From assembly GCF_003053745.1 (NCBI RefSeq), contig NZ_QAYE01000010.1:62001-126000 (forward strand): DNA of 64,000 nucleotides. The letters are read 5' to 3'. This DNA is from Sphingomonas faeni. Lineage in GTDB: Bacteria > Pseudomonadota > Alphaproteobacteria > Sphingomonadales > Sphingomonadaceae. Below are positions 57,054-64,000 of this stretch, in pieces (the first letter of the stretch is position 1; each line of letters begins with the position of its first letter). The notes under the pieces are model-generated. The model ran no database searches. It was given only the letters and a program-made list of their open reading frames with translations, and was not told where the DNA came from. The translations under genes and the position numbers were made by a program.

Positions 57054-59105
57054 TCAGCCGGAGCGAAGCAACGCAACCCCAGCGTCCCGGTCGAACAAAT
57101 AGAGCGCGGTGCGAGCCGCCTGCCCCCTCGGCCCCTCCAAACCGCCGTCGCGGTCGATCAGCAGGCGCGCGTCGTCGTGCGCGCATTGCAGCAGGTCGGC
57201 CATCATGTCCGGTGTCGCCAGCCGGAACGCCATTTCGCCGGACTGCTTCGTGCCGAGCAGCTCGCCCGCGCCGCGGAGGCGGAGGTCCTCCTCGGCGATG
57301 CGGAAGCCGTCGTTGGTCTCGCGCATCAAGGCGAGGCGCGCGCGGGATGTTTCGCTCAGCGAAGATCCGCGCATCAGCAGGCAGATCGATCGCCCGGTGC
57401 CACGGCCTACCCGCCCGCGGAGCTGGTGCAGCTGAGCGAGGCCGAAACGATCGGCGTGCTCGATCACGATCAGCGTCGCGTTGGGGACATCGACGCCGAC
57501 CTCGATCACCGTCGTCGCGACGAGGACGGACGTGCGGGCGGCGGAGAACTCGGCCATCACGGCGTCTTTCTCCGCGGGTTTCATCCGGCCGTGGACGAGC
57601 GCGACCTTGTCACCGAAGCGGGCACGCAGCGTTTCGGCACGCATCTCGGCGGCGGCAAGGTCGCTCTTCTCGCTCTCCTCGACCAGCGGGCACACCCAAT
57701 ACGCCTGCCCGCCGTCCGCGAGGTGTCGGCCGAGCGCGTTGACCACGTCATCGAGGCGATCCTCGGAGATAACCCGCGTCTCGATCGGCTGGCGGCCCGG
57801 CGGCATTTCGTCGAGCCGGCTGACGTCCATCTCGCCGTATTGCGCGAGCGTCAGCGTTCGCGGGATCGGCGTCGCGGTCATCGCGAGCAGGTGCGGCGGG
57901 GCGACACCCTTCGCCTGCAACGTCATGCGTTGCGCGACGCCGAAGCGGTGCTGTTCGTCGACCACCACGAGCCCAAGGTCCTTGTAGCCGACCGCGTCCT
58001 GGAAGATCGCGTGCGTGCCGACGAGGATGTCGAGCTCGCCGCTCGCCAGCGCCATCAGCGTCGCCTCGCGCACGCGGCCCTTGTCGCGACCGGTGAGCAC
58101 GCCGATCTCGATCGGTAGCCCGGCGAGCGTCTTTCGCAGCGTCTCGTAATGCTGGCGGGCGAGAATTTCGGTCGGCGCGAGCATCGCCGCCTGCGCACCC
58201 GCCTCGACCGCGATTAGCATCGCCATCGCCGCCACCAGCGTCTTGCCTGAACCGACATCGCCCTGCAGCAGCCGCAGCATCGGCGCGGTCTGCGCGAGGT
58301 CGCCCTCGATCTCGCCGACCGTTCGCGATTGCGCGCCGGTCAGCGTGTAGGGCAGCTTCAGCAGGTCGCGCAGCCGACCGTCGCCCTGCAACGCCCGCCC
58401 CCGGCGCTTGCGGGTATCCGCGCGGACGATCGTCATCGCCAATTGGTTTGCGAACACCTCGTCATAGGCCAGCCGCTCCCGCGCCTTCGCATCCGATGGG
58501 TCGGCGTGGATGCGCTCCAGCGATTCGTGCCAGCCCGGCCATTCGCGTTTCGCCTTCAGGCCCGGCTCGATCCACTCGGGCAGGTCCGGCGCGCGCGACA
58601 CCGCCTGCGTGGTCAACGCCGCCAGCCGCCGCGACGTGAGGCCTTCCGATAGCGGATAGATCGGCTCGCGCTCGCGCAGCTCCTCGTCCGGCTCGACAAT
58701 GTCGGGGTGCACGATCTGCAATTCCTGGCCGTATTCGTCGAGCCGGCCCGAGATCCGCTTGGCCTCACCGATCGGCAGCAGCTTCTTCGCCCACCCGGAA
58801 CTCCCGCCGAAGAAGACCAGGCTGACGTAATTGCCGAGCTCGTCGGTCGCCTGCACCCGCGTCGGACCGCGGCCCGCGCTGATCTTGTAGTCGCGCGGGG
58901 TCAGCGTGATCGTGATGATCCGCCCGGCATCGCTCGACATCAGCTCGGTGCGTGGCAGACGATCGACGTAGCCGGTCGGCAAATGGAAGGCGACATCGAC
59001 GACGCGCGCGAGCCCGAGCCGGTCGAGCGGCTTGGCGAGCGCGGGCCCCACCCCCTTGAGGACGAGGGTTTCGGCGAACAGCGGATTGAGGATTTCGGGT
59101 CGCAT
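57054..59105 (-). CDS. recG: ATP-dependent DNA helicase RecG
   Basis: 683-residue branch-migrating helicase that reverses stalled forks. The N-terminal wedge/OB domain (about 1-170) leads to helicase domains with Walker A LLQGDVGSGKTLVAA, DEQHRFGV (motif II), LAMTATPIPRTL (motif III), IEVGVDVPNATLIV and QLHQLRGRVGRG (V-VI). Length and order match RecG. Its stop is 5 nt from the convergent PilZ gene; upstream, a divergent sdhE gene begins 75 bp away. Confidence 0.97.
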   Translation of the reverse strand: MRPEILNPLFAETLVLKGVGPALAKPLDRLGLARVVDVAFHLPTGYVDRLPRTELMSSDAGRIITITLTPRDYKISAGRGPTRVQATDELGNYVSLVFFGGSSGWAKKLLPIGEAKRISGRLDEYGQELQIVHPDIVEPDEELREREPIYPLSEGLTSRRLAALTTQAVSRAPDLPEWIEPGLKAKREWPGWHESLERIHADPSDAKARERLAYDEVFANQLAMTIVRADTRKRRGRALQGDGRLRDLLKLPYTLTGAQSRTVGEIEGDLAQTAPMLRLLQGDVGSGKTLVAAMAMLIAVEAGAQAAMLAPTEILARQHYETLRKTLAGLPIEIGVLTGRDKGRVREATLMALASGELDILVGTHAIFQDAVGYKDLGLVVVDEQHRFGVAQRMTLQAKGVAPPHLLAMTATPIPRTLTLAQYGEMDVSRLDEMPPGRQPIETRVISEDRLDDVVNALGRHLADGGQAYWVCPLVEESEKSDLAAAEMRAETLRARFGDKVALVHGRMKPAEKDAVMAEFSAARTSVLVATTVIEVGVDVPNATLIVIEHADRFGLAQLHQLRGRVGRGTGRSICLLMRGSSLSETSRARLALMRETNDGFRIAEEDLRLRGAGELLGTKQSGEMAFRLATPDMMADLLQCAHDDARLLIDRDGGLEGPRGQAARTALYLFDRDAGVALLRSG

Positions 59106-59179
59106 GACTATCTGACCTCTATAGCCTAGCCGACGCCCGCCGCCAGCGGGTCGCCGGCTCTTCGTGTTTGGAGTTCGAA

Positions 59180-59446
59180 ATGGACCACGAGACCCGCCTC
59201 AAGCGCCTGGGCTTTCGCAGCTCGCACCGCGGCACGCGCGAAGCCGATATGATGATCGGCGGCTTCTTCGCGACCTACGGCCGGACGTGGACTCCCGAAC
59301 AGCTCGACTGGTTCGAGGCGCTCTTGGAGGAACAGGACGTCGACATCATGGGCTGGGCGATCGGCTCGATCGTGTGCCCGCCCGAGTGGGACGGGCCGAT
59401 GATGCAGGCGATGCGCGACATCAATTACGTGACGGTCGTGAAGTAA
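59180..59446 (+). CDS. sdhE: FAD assembly factor SdhE
   Basis: 88-residue succinate dehydrogenase assembly factor 2. The conserved SSHRGTREADMMIGGF holds RGxxE, the FAD-contact motif, and TPEQLDWFEALLEEQDVDI with AIGSIVCP follow. It helps attach FAD covalently to the succinate dehydrogenase flavoprotein. ATG 59180 follows GGAG at 59170; an in-frame TTG at 59168 is less likely. It lies upstream of mfd, separated by a repeat pair. Confidence 0.95.
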   Translation: MDHETRLKRLGFRSSHRGTREADMMIGGFFATYGRTWTPEQLDWFEALLEEQDVDIMGWAIGSIVCPPEWDGPMMQAMRDINYVTVVK

Positions 59447-59454
59447 TCTTCTGC

Positions 59455-59560
59455 GCCCCTCCCTGGAAGGGAGGGGTCGGGTGTGGGTCGGCCGCTTGGC
59501 GGTCGTGACACGCGCCTCATACCAACCCACCCCCAGCCCCTCCCTTCCAGGGAGGGGGGA
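59455..59560. repeat. Palindromic repeat pair, CTCCCT-GGAAGGGAG type
   Basis: CCCTCCCTGGAAGGGAGGGG and its inverted partner at 59539-59558, with GGGTGTGGGTCGG/CCAACCCACCCCCAG arms. It is the same family as 6841-6952 and lies directly before mfd. Confidence 0.8.
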
Positions 59561-59566
59561 GTTCGA

Positions 59567-62500
59567 ATGCCAGACCTCAAGACGATCCTCTCCGCGACCT
59601 CACCGCTGACGCTCTCCGGCGTGCCGTCCGGCTTCCAGCCGTCGCTACTTGCCGACCTCGCGCGGGCCGCGAAGACGCGCGCAGTGTTCATCGCGCCGGA
59701 CGATGCGGCGATGCGCGCGGTCGCGTCGACCGCGGCGTATTTCGCACCCGATCTCGAAGTGCTGAGCTTCCCGGCCTGGGACTGCCTCCCCTACGACCGC
59801 GCCTCGCCGACGCTCCGCATCATGGCCGAGCGTGTCGCCGCACTGCAACGCCTGCAAGGCAAGCCCAAGGGGCCGCAGCTCCTGCTGACGACCGCCAACG
59901 CCGCGACGCAGCGCGTCCTCACGCCGTTCCGCATCCGCCAGCTCGTCGCGCGTCTCGCACCCGGCGAACGGACCGGCCGCGACAAGCTCGCCATGCTGCT
60001 CCAGGCGAACGGCTATGTCCGCACCGACACCGTCCACGACCAGGGCGAATACGCCGTGCGCGGCGGGATCGTCGATCTCTACCCGTCGGGCGAAGACCAC
60101 GCGCTGCGCCTCGATTTCTTCGGCGACGAGATCGAGAGCGTCCGCACGTTCGACGCGGCGGACCAGCGTACCACCGGGCGGATCGACGGCTTCGTCCTGC
60201 TGCCGGCGTCCGAAGCATTGCTCGACGAGGACTCGATCAAACGCTTCCGGACCCGCTACCGCGACGCGTTCGGCGCGACCGCGACCGGCGATCCGATGTA
60301 CCAGGCGATCTCCGAAGGCCGCCGCATCGCGGGCATGGAGCACTGGCTGCCGCTGTTCGAAGAGAAGATGGCGACGCTGTTCGACCATCTCGGCGCCGAC
60401 GACGTCGTGGTGCGCGACAACGGCGTCGCCGCGGCGGTGGAGAGCCGGCTCGAATCGATCGCCGACTATTACGAGAACCGCAAACGCGCCGAGGCAGCCC
60501 AACCCGGCAGCTATCGCCCGCTCACCGCCAAAGCACTCTATCTCGATGCGCAGGAATGGTCCGGCGGGGTCGAGGCGTTCGCCGCACACATCACCTCGCC
60601 GTTCCACGAGCCGCCGAGCGATACCGTGCTGGACTTCGACGTCGACGGCCCGCGTGATTTCGGCCCCGAGCGCGCGGCACAAACGAACATCTACGAAGCC
60701 GTCGCGGATCACGTCGAGAAACTGCGCAAGCAGGGGCGGAAACCGATCCTCGCCAGCTACTCGATCGGTGCGCGCGAACGCCTGGGCACCCTGCTCGCCG
60801 ACCACGGCTTGAAGGGGGGCAAGCACGCGGAGACTTGGCAGGAGGCGCTAGGCGTCGCCGACACCGCGCGCAGCTTCGGCGTCGCGCTGATCGTCCTGCC
60901 GCTCGATCACGGCTTCACTGCGCCGGGGATCGCCGTCCTCACCGAGCAGGACATGCTCGGCGACCGCCTGGTCCACCGCAAGAAGCGCAAGAAATCTGCC
61001 GACGCATTCCTCGCCGAACTCGCGACGCTGACGCCGGGCGATCTGGTCGTCCACACCGAGCACGGGATCGGCCGCTACGAGGGCCTGACCTCGATCCCGG
61101 TCGGCCAGAGCCCGCATGATTGCGTCGCGCTCAGCTATGCCGGCGGCGACAAGCTCTACGTGCCGGTCGAGAACATCGACGTCCTCTCGCGCTACGGCTC
61201 GTCCGAGGAAGGCGCGACGCTCGACCGTCTCGGCGGCGAAGGCTGGCAGCGCCGCAAGTCGAAGATGAAGGAGCGGATCCGCGAGATCGCCGGCGAACTC
61301 ATCGCGACCGCCGCCGAACGCGCGCTGCATCCGGGCGACGTGCTCGAACCCGATGCGAGCGGCTACCCGAGCTTCGTCGACCGCTTCCCGTACGAGGAAA
61401 CCGAGGACCAGGACCGCGCGATCGAGGACGTTCTCGGCGATCTGTCCGCGGGCAAACCGATGGACCGGCTGGTGGTTGGCGACGTCGGCTTCGGCAAGAC
61501 CGAGGTCGCGTTGCGCGCCGCCTTCGTCGCGGCGATGGGCGGCAAGCAGGTCGCGATCGTCTGCCCGACGACATTGCTCGCGCGCCAGCACTACAACAAC
61601 TTCGTCGCCCGCTTCGAAGGCTTCCCGATGAACATGGGCCGCCTGTCGCGACTCGTCACCGCGAGCGAGGCGAAGGCGACCAAGGAAGGGCTGGCGAACG
61701 GCACGATCGACGTCGTCATCGGCACGCATGCGCTGCTGGCGAAGAACATCGACTTCAAGCGGCTCGGGCTGGTGGTGGTCGACGAGGAGCAGCGGTTCGG
61801 CGTGACGCACAAGGAGCGGCTGAAGGCGCTGCGGGCGGACGTCCACATGCTGACGCTGACCGCGACGCCGATCCCGCGGACGCTGCAGATGGCGATGTCG
61901 GGCATCCGCGAGCTGTCGGTGATCCAGACCCCGCCGGTCGATCGCCTCGCCGTGCGGACGTACATAATGCCGTTCGATCCGGTCGTGCTGCGCGAGGCGT
62001 TGCTGCGCGAGCATTATCGCGGCGGGCAGAGCTTCGTCGTCACGCCGCGGGTCGCGGACCTGCCCGAGATCGAGGACTTCCTGCGCGAACAGGTGCCCGA
62101 GATCCGCTTCGTCGTCGCGCACGGCCAGATGTCGCCGACCGAGGTCGAGGAGCGCATGTCGGCGTTCTACGACAAGAAGTTCGAGGTGCTCGTCTCAACC
62201 ACGATCATCGAGAGCGGGATCGACATCGCCTCCGCCAACACGATGATCGTCCACCGCGCCGACCGCTTCGGCCTAGCCCAGCTGTATCAGTTGCGCGGGC
62301 GCGTCGGCCGGTCGAAGACCCGCGCCTACGCGTATCTGGTGACCCCGCCTGAGCGACAGATGACGGTGACGGCCGAGAAGCGCCTCAAGGTGCTGTCCGA
62401 TCTGGATTCGCTGGGGGCTGGCTTCCAACTGGCAAGCCACGATCTCGATATCCGCGGCGCTGGCAACATGCTCGGCGACGAGCAGACCGGGCATATCAAG

Positions 62501-63037
62501 GAGGTCGGCTTCGAACTCTACCAGGCGATGCTGGAGGAGGCGATCATGGACGCCAAGGCCGGCGGCATGACCTCGTCGCGGCCGCGCGATTTCTCGCCGC
62601 AGATCACGGTCGATGCGCCGATCCTTATTCCCGAGGATTACGTGCCCGATCTCGATCTGCGGATGGGGCTGTATCGCCGCCTCAACGATCTCGACGAGGG
62701 GCAGGAGATCGAGGCGTTCGCGGCCGAGATGATCGACCGCTTCGGGCCGCTGCCGGATGCGACCGAGAATTTGATCAAGGTCATCGAGATCAAGCTGAAC
62801 GCGAAACGCGCGTGCGTATCGAAGATCGACGTCGGGCCGAAGGGCGTGCTGGTCTCGTTCCACGACGACAAGCCGCCGAACATCGACAAGCTGCTGGCGT
62901 ATGTCGAGCGGCTGAACGGCGTCGCGCGATTGCGCCCGGACAGCAAGCTGGTGCTGCAGCGGGCGTGGGGCGATCCGAAGGCGCGTCTGCACGGCGCGCT
63001 GCAGTTGTCGAAGGGTTTGGCGAAGGCCGCTTCTTAA
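59567..63037 (+). CDS. mfd: Transcription-repair coupling factor Mfd
   Basis: 1156-residue motor that removes RNA polymerase stalled at DNA damage and recruits UvrA. UvrB-like module (about 1-330), an RNA polymerase-interaction domain (about 480-560, with HTEHGIGRYEGL), and a RecG-like translocase with RLVVGDVGFGKTEVA, DEEQRFGVTHKERLKAL, LTATPIPRTLQM and YQLRGRVGRSKTRAYAYL; the C-terminal regulatory domain is complete. ATG 59567 is 7 nt from the end of the repeat; no upstream in-frame start is better. Confidence 0.98.
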   Translation: MPDLKTILSATSPLTLSGVPSGFQPSLLADLARAAKTRAVFIAPDDAAMRAVASTAAYFAPDLEVLSFPAWDCLPYDRASPTLRIMAERVAALQRLQGKPKGPQLLLTTANAATQRVLTPFRIRQLVARLAPGERTGRDKLAMLLQANGYVRTDTVHDQGEYAVRGGIVDLYPSGEDHALRLDFFGDEIESVRTFDAADQRTTGRIDGFVLLPASEALLDEDSIKRFRTRYRDAFGATATGDPMYQAISEGRRIAGMEHWLPLFEEKMATLFDHLGADDVVVRDNGVAAAVESRLESIADYYENRKRAEAAQPGSYRPLTAKALYLDAQEWSGGVEAFAAHITSPFHEPPSDTVLDFDVDGPRDFGPERAAQTNIYEAVADHVEKLRKQGRKPILASYSIGARERLGTLLADHGLKGGKHAETWQEALGVADTARSFGVALIVLPLDHGFTAPGIAVLTEQDMLGDRLVHRKKRKKSADAFLAELATLTPGDLVVHTEHGIGRYEGLTSIPVGQSPHDCVALSYAGGDKLYVPVENIDVLSRYGSSEEGATLDRLGGEGWQRRKSKMKERIREIAGELIATAAERALHPGDVLEPDASGYPSFVDRFPYEETEDQDRAIEDVLGDLSAGKPMDRLVVGDVGFGKTEVALRAAFVAAMGGKQVAIVCPTTLLARQHYNNFVARFEGFPMNMGRLSRLVTASEAKATKEGLANGTIDVVIGTHALLAKNIDFKRLGLVVVDEEQRFGVTHKERLKALRADVHMLTLTATPIPRTLQMAMSGIRELSVIQTPPVDRLAVRTYIMPFDPVVLREALLREHYRGGQSFVVTPRVADLPEIEDFLREQVPEIRFVVAHGQMSPTEVEERMSAFYDKKFEVLVSTTIIESGIDIASANTMIVHRADRFGLAQLYQLRGRVGRSKTRAYAYLVTPPERQMTVTAEKRLKVLSDLDSLGAGFQLASHDLDIRGAGNMLGDEQTGHIKEVGFELYQAMLEEAIMDAKAGGMTSSRPRDFSPQITVDAPILIPEDYVPDLDLRMGLYRRLNDLDEGQEIEAFAAEMIDRFGPLPDATENLIKVIEIKLNAKRACVSKIDVGPKGVLVSFHDDKPPNIDKLLAYVERLNGVARLRPDSKLVLQRAWGDPKARLHGALQLSKGLAKAAS

Positions 63038-63136
63038 GCCCTCTCCCCTCCGGGGAGAGGGTTGGGTGAGGGGCGCCGCGAGCGTTACCCTCTACAACAG
63101 CCCCTCACCCCGGCCCTCTCCCCGAAGGGGAGAGGG
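63038..63136. repeat. Palindromic repeat pair, CCCTCTCCCC type
   Basis: CCCTCTCCCCTCCGGGGAGA and CCCTCTCCCCGAAGGGGAGA form the partners, with GGTTGGGTGAGGGG/CCCCTCACCCCGGCC arms. It follows the mfd stop and precedes the terminator. Confidence 0.78.
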
Positions 63137-63148
63137 AGCAGCGCAACG

Positions 63149-63187
63149 AAAAAGGCCGGACTACCACTGGGGTAGCCCGGCCTTTTT
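63149..63187. terminator. Bidirectional intrinsic terminator between mfd and the lipoprotein gene
   Basis: AAAAAGGCCGG (63149-63159) and CCGGCCTTTTT (63177-63187) pair, with an inner CTACC/GGTAG stem and ACTGG loop. T-runs on both strands suit termination of mfd and the convergent lipoprotein gene. Confidence 0.93.
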
Positions 63188-63205
63188 AGAATCTCGAAGT
63201 AGCGC

Positions 63206-63832
63206 TTACTTCGGCAACACGACGCTCGGTCCGATGCTGTCCACAACCTTCCGCGCATCGAACGCGCGGATGTTGTCGCGCGGGATCGGGCCCTTGCGCA
63301 TCACGATCTCGGCAGTCGCCTCATAGCGATCGATCGTGCGGATATCGAAGTCGTTGCCCCATGGGCCACCACCGAAACCGCCATAGCCGCCGCCGAAACC
63401 ACCGCCAAAGCCGCCATACGGGCTCCAGTTGCGCCAGCCAAAGCCGCGGCCGTAATAGCGCCACGACGGACCCCAATAGCCGCCGAAACCACCATACCCG
63501 AACCCGCCACCGATTCCCGGCGTCGAATAGGTCCGCGACTGGAGATTGGTGTCGCGGTCGGCCATCAGGTAATAATCATAGCCATTCTGCAACGTCAGTT
63601 CGGCGGCGCGGAAGAACAGGTAGCGCTCGACCGTATCACGCGACGTAACGCTGTTACCGGCGAAGCTGACGAGGAAGCGGCCCGGCTCTACCTGCCGGTC
63701 GCTATAGCCGGTGCGGCTGAACCCCTGGCCCGTCGCCGGCCGATAGGTGGTCTCGGTCGCGCAACCGGCCAGCAATAGAGCGCCCGTTGCGAGCGCTGCC
63801 AATGCGACCTTGCGACCAGGTTTCATGAACAT
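63206..63832 (-). CDS. Glycine-rich lipoprotein (CC0125/CC1285-like)
   Basis: 208 residues. Lipobox LLLAGC near residue 22, a middle region with FLVSFAGNSVTSRDTVERYLF and RAAELTLQNGYDYYLM typical of CC0125/CC1285-family lipoproteins, a Gly/Phe/Tyr/Trp-rich segment (FGYGGFGGYWGPSW; GGFGGGFGGGYGGFGGG) at about 108-155, and a C-terminal IVMRKGPIPRDNIRAFDAR part. It is anchored in a membrane facing the periplasm; function unknown. ATG at 63832; an in-frame ATG two codons on is equivalent. The last 168 bases of the window, upstream of it, hold no recognisable gene. Confidence 0.85.
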   Translation of the reverse strand: MFMKPGRKVALAALATGALLLAGCATETTYRPATGQGFSRTGYSDRQVEPGRFLVSFAGNSVTSRDTVERYLFFRAAELTLQNGYDYYLMADRDTNLQSRTYSTPGIGGGFGYGGFGGYWGPSWRYYGRGFGWRNWSPYGGFGGGFGGGYGGFGGGPWGNDFDIRTIDRYEATAEIVMRKGPIPRDNIRAFDARKVVDSIGPSVVLPK

Positions 63833-64000
63833 GGTATGTCTCCGTTCGCGGCGAGTGCGGCGAAACGCCTCTTATTAGCCGTCAGTGGTGGAACGGTTGA
63901 TGAACGGGTTCGCTCCAATACGCCACCTTACTGACTCATTTTTCACGTTTCGTCTAAACGCCGATCAAGTGCAGCGCCAATGTCCGGCGGTGCGGGCGGC

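Overview
This 64 kb window is chromosomal DNA from a GC-rich alphaproteobacterium, most likely Sphingomonas or a close relative in Sphingomonadales. The evidence is the very high GC content, alphaproteobacterial family members (DUF1465, DUF465, an alphaproteobacterial-type DksA with a degenerate zinc finger, a short ModC), two TonB-dependent receptors, CtrA-like sites, and many interspersed palindromic repeat pairs between genes. No species can be named from the sequence alone. There is no insertion sequence, prophage, integrase, rRNA or CRISPR array. The window is ordinary core chromosome with a few accessory pieces.

Layout. 1-10.8 kb: a MerR/acyl-CoA dehydrogenase unit, hisI with a small lipoprotein gene, purF, an SDR, a cyclopropane fatty acid synthase, a photolyase, an HDAC-like deacetylase, an RppH-type Nudix hydrolase and a DUF481 outer-membrane protein. 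10.8-14.4 kb: an M20 hydrolase coupled to arginine N-succinyltransferase, a small membrane protein, a Crp/Fnr regulator and an AT-rich spacer. 14.4-22.3 kb: a late cobalamin cluster. The plus-strand operon cobD-cbiB-cobQ converges on a minus-strand operon DUF1636-cobT-cobC-cobS, which is led by a clear cobalamin riboswitch. cobU and cobO flank the cluster. Together they cover adenosylation, side-chain amidation, aminopropanol attachment and nucleotide-loop assembly. No corrin-ring genes are present, so the ring is either made from another locus or salvaged.

22.3-32.4 kb: a COG2509 flavoprotein, a periplasmic cyclophilin, and then a tightly coupled four-gene operon (DUF4126 membrane protein, Lpd/MerA-like disulfide reductase, cNMP-binding-domain/thioredoxin-reductase-like flavoprotein, UBP-type zinc finger). 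This operon is the best candidate here for an undescribed redox-signalling system. A secreted RidA-family protein and a TonB receptor that appears to lack its N-terminus follow. 32.6-45 kb: htpG, a Tat-type GH3 beta-glucosidase, modABC, a three-domain GH18/NodB/GT2 polysaccharide enzyme and a second TonB receptor.

45-52 kb: a ParE/RelE-type toxin with a probable CTG start and its antitoxin, lepA, tRNA-Pro(CGG), DUF1465, two DUF465 genes, a PilZ protein, dksA, a Ser/Gly-repeat protein with a PEP-CTERM-like tail, and a host-attachment-family protein. 52-64 kb: housekeeping genes serS, surE, a LysM/LytM lipoprotein, tyrS, a second PilZ protein, recG, sdhE and mfd, then a glycine-rich lipoprotein gene separated from mfd by a bidirectional terminator.

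Starts were chosen from overlaps, Shine-Dalgarno spacing and family length. Many operons here are translationally coupled through ATGA, GTGA or TGATG overlaps. No database search was possible; names rest on recognised motifs and layout.
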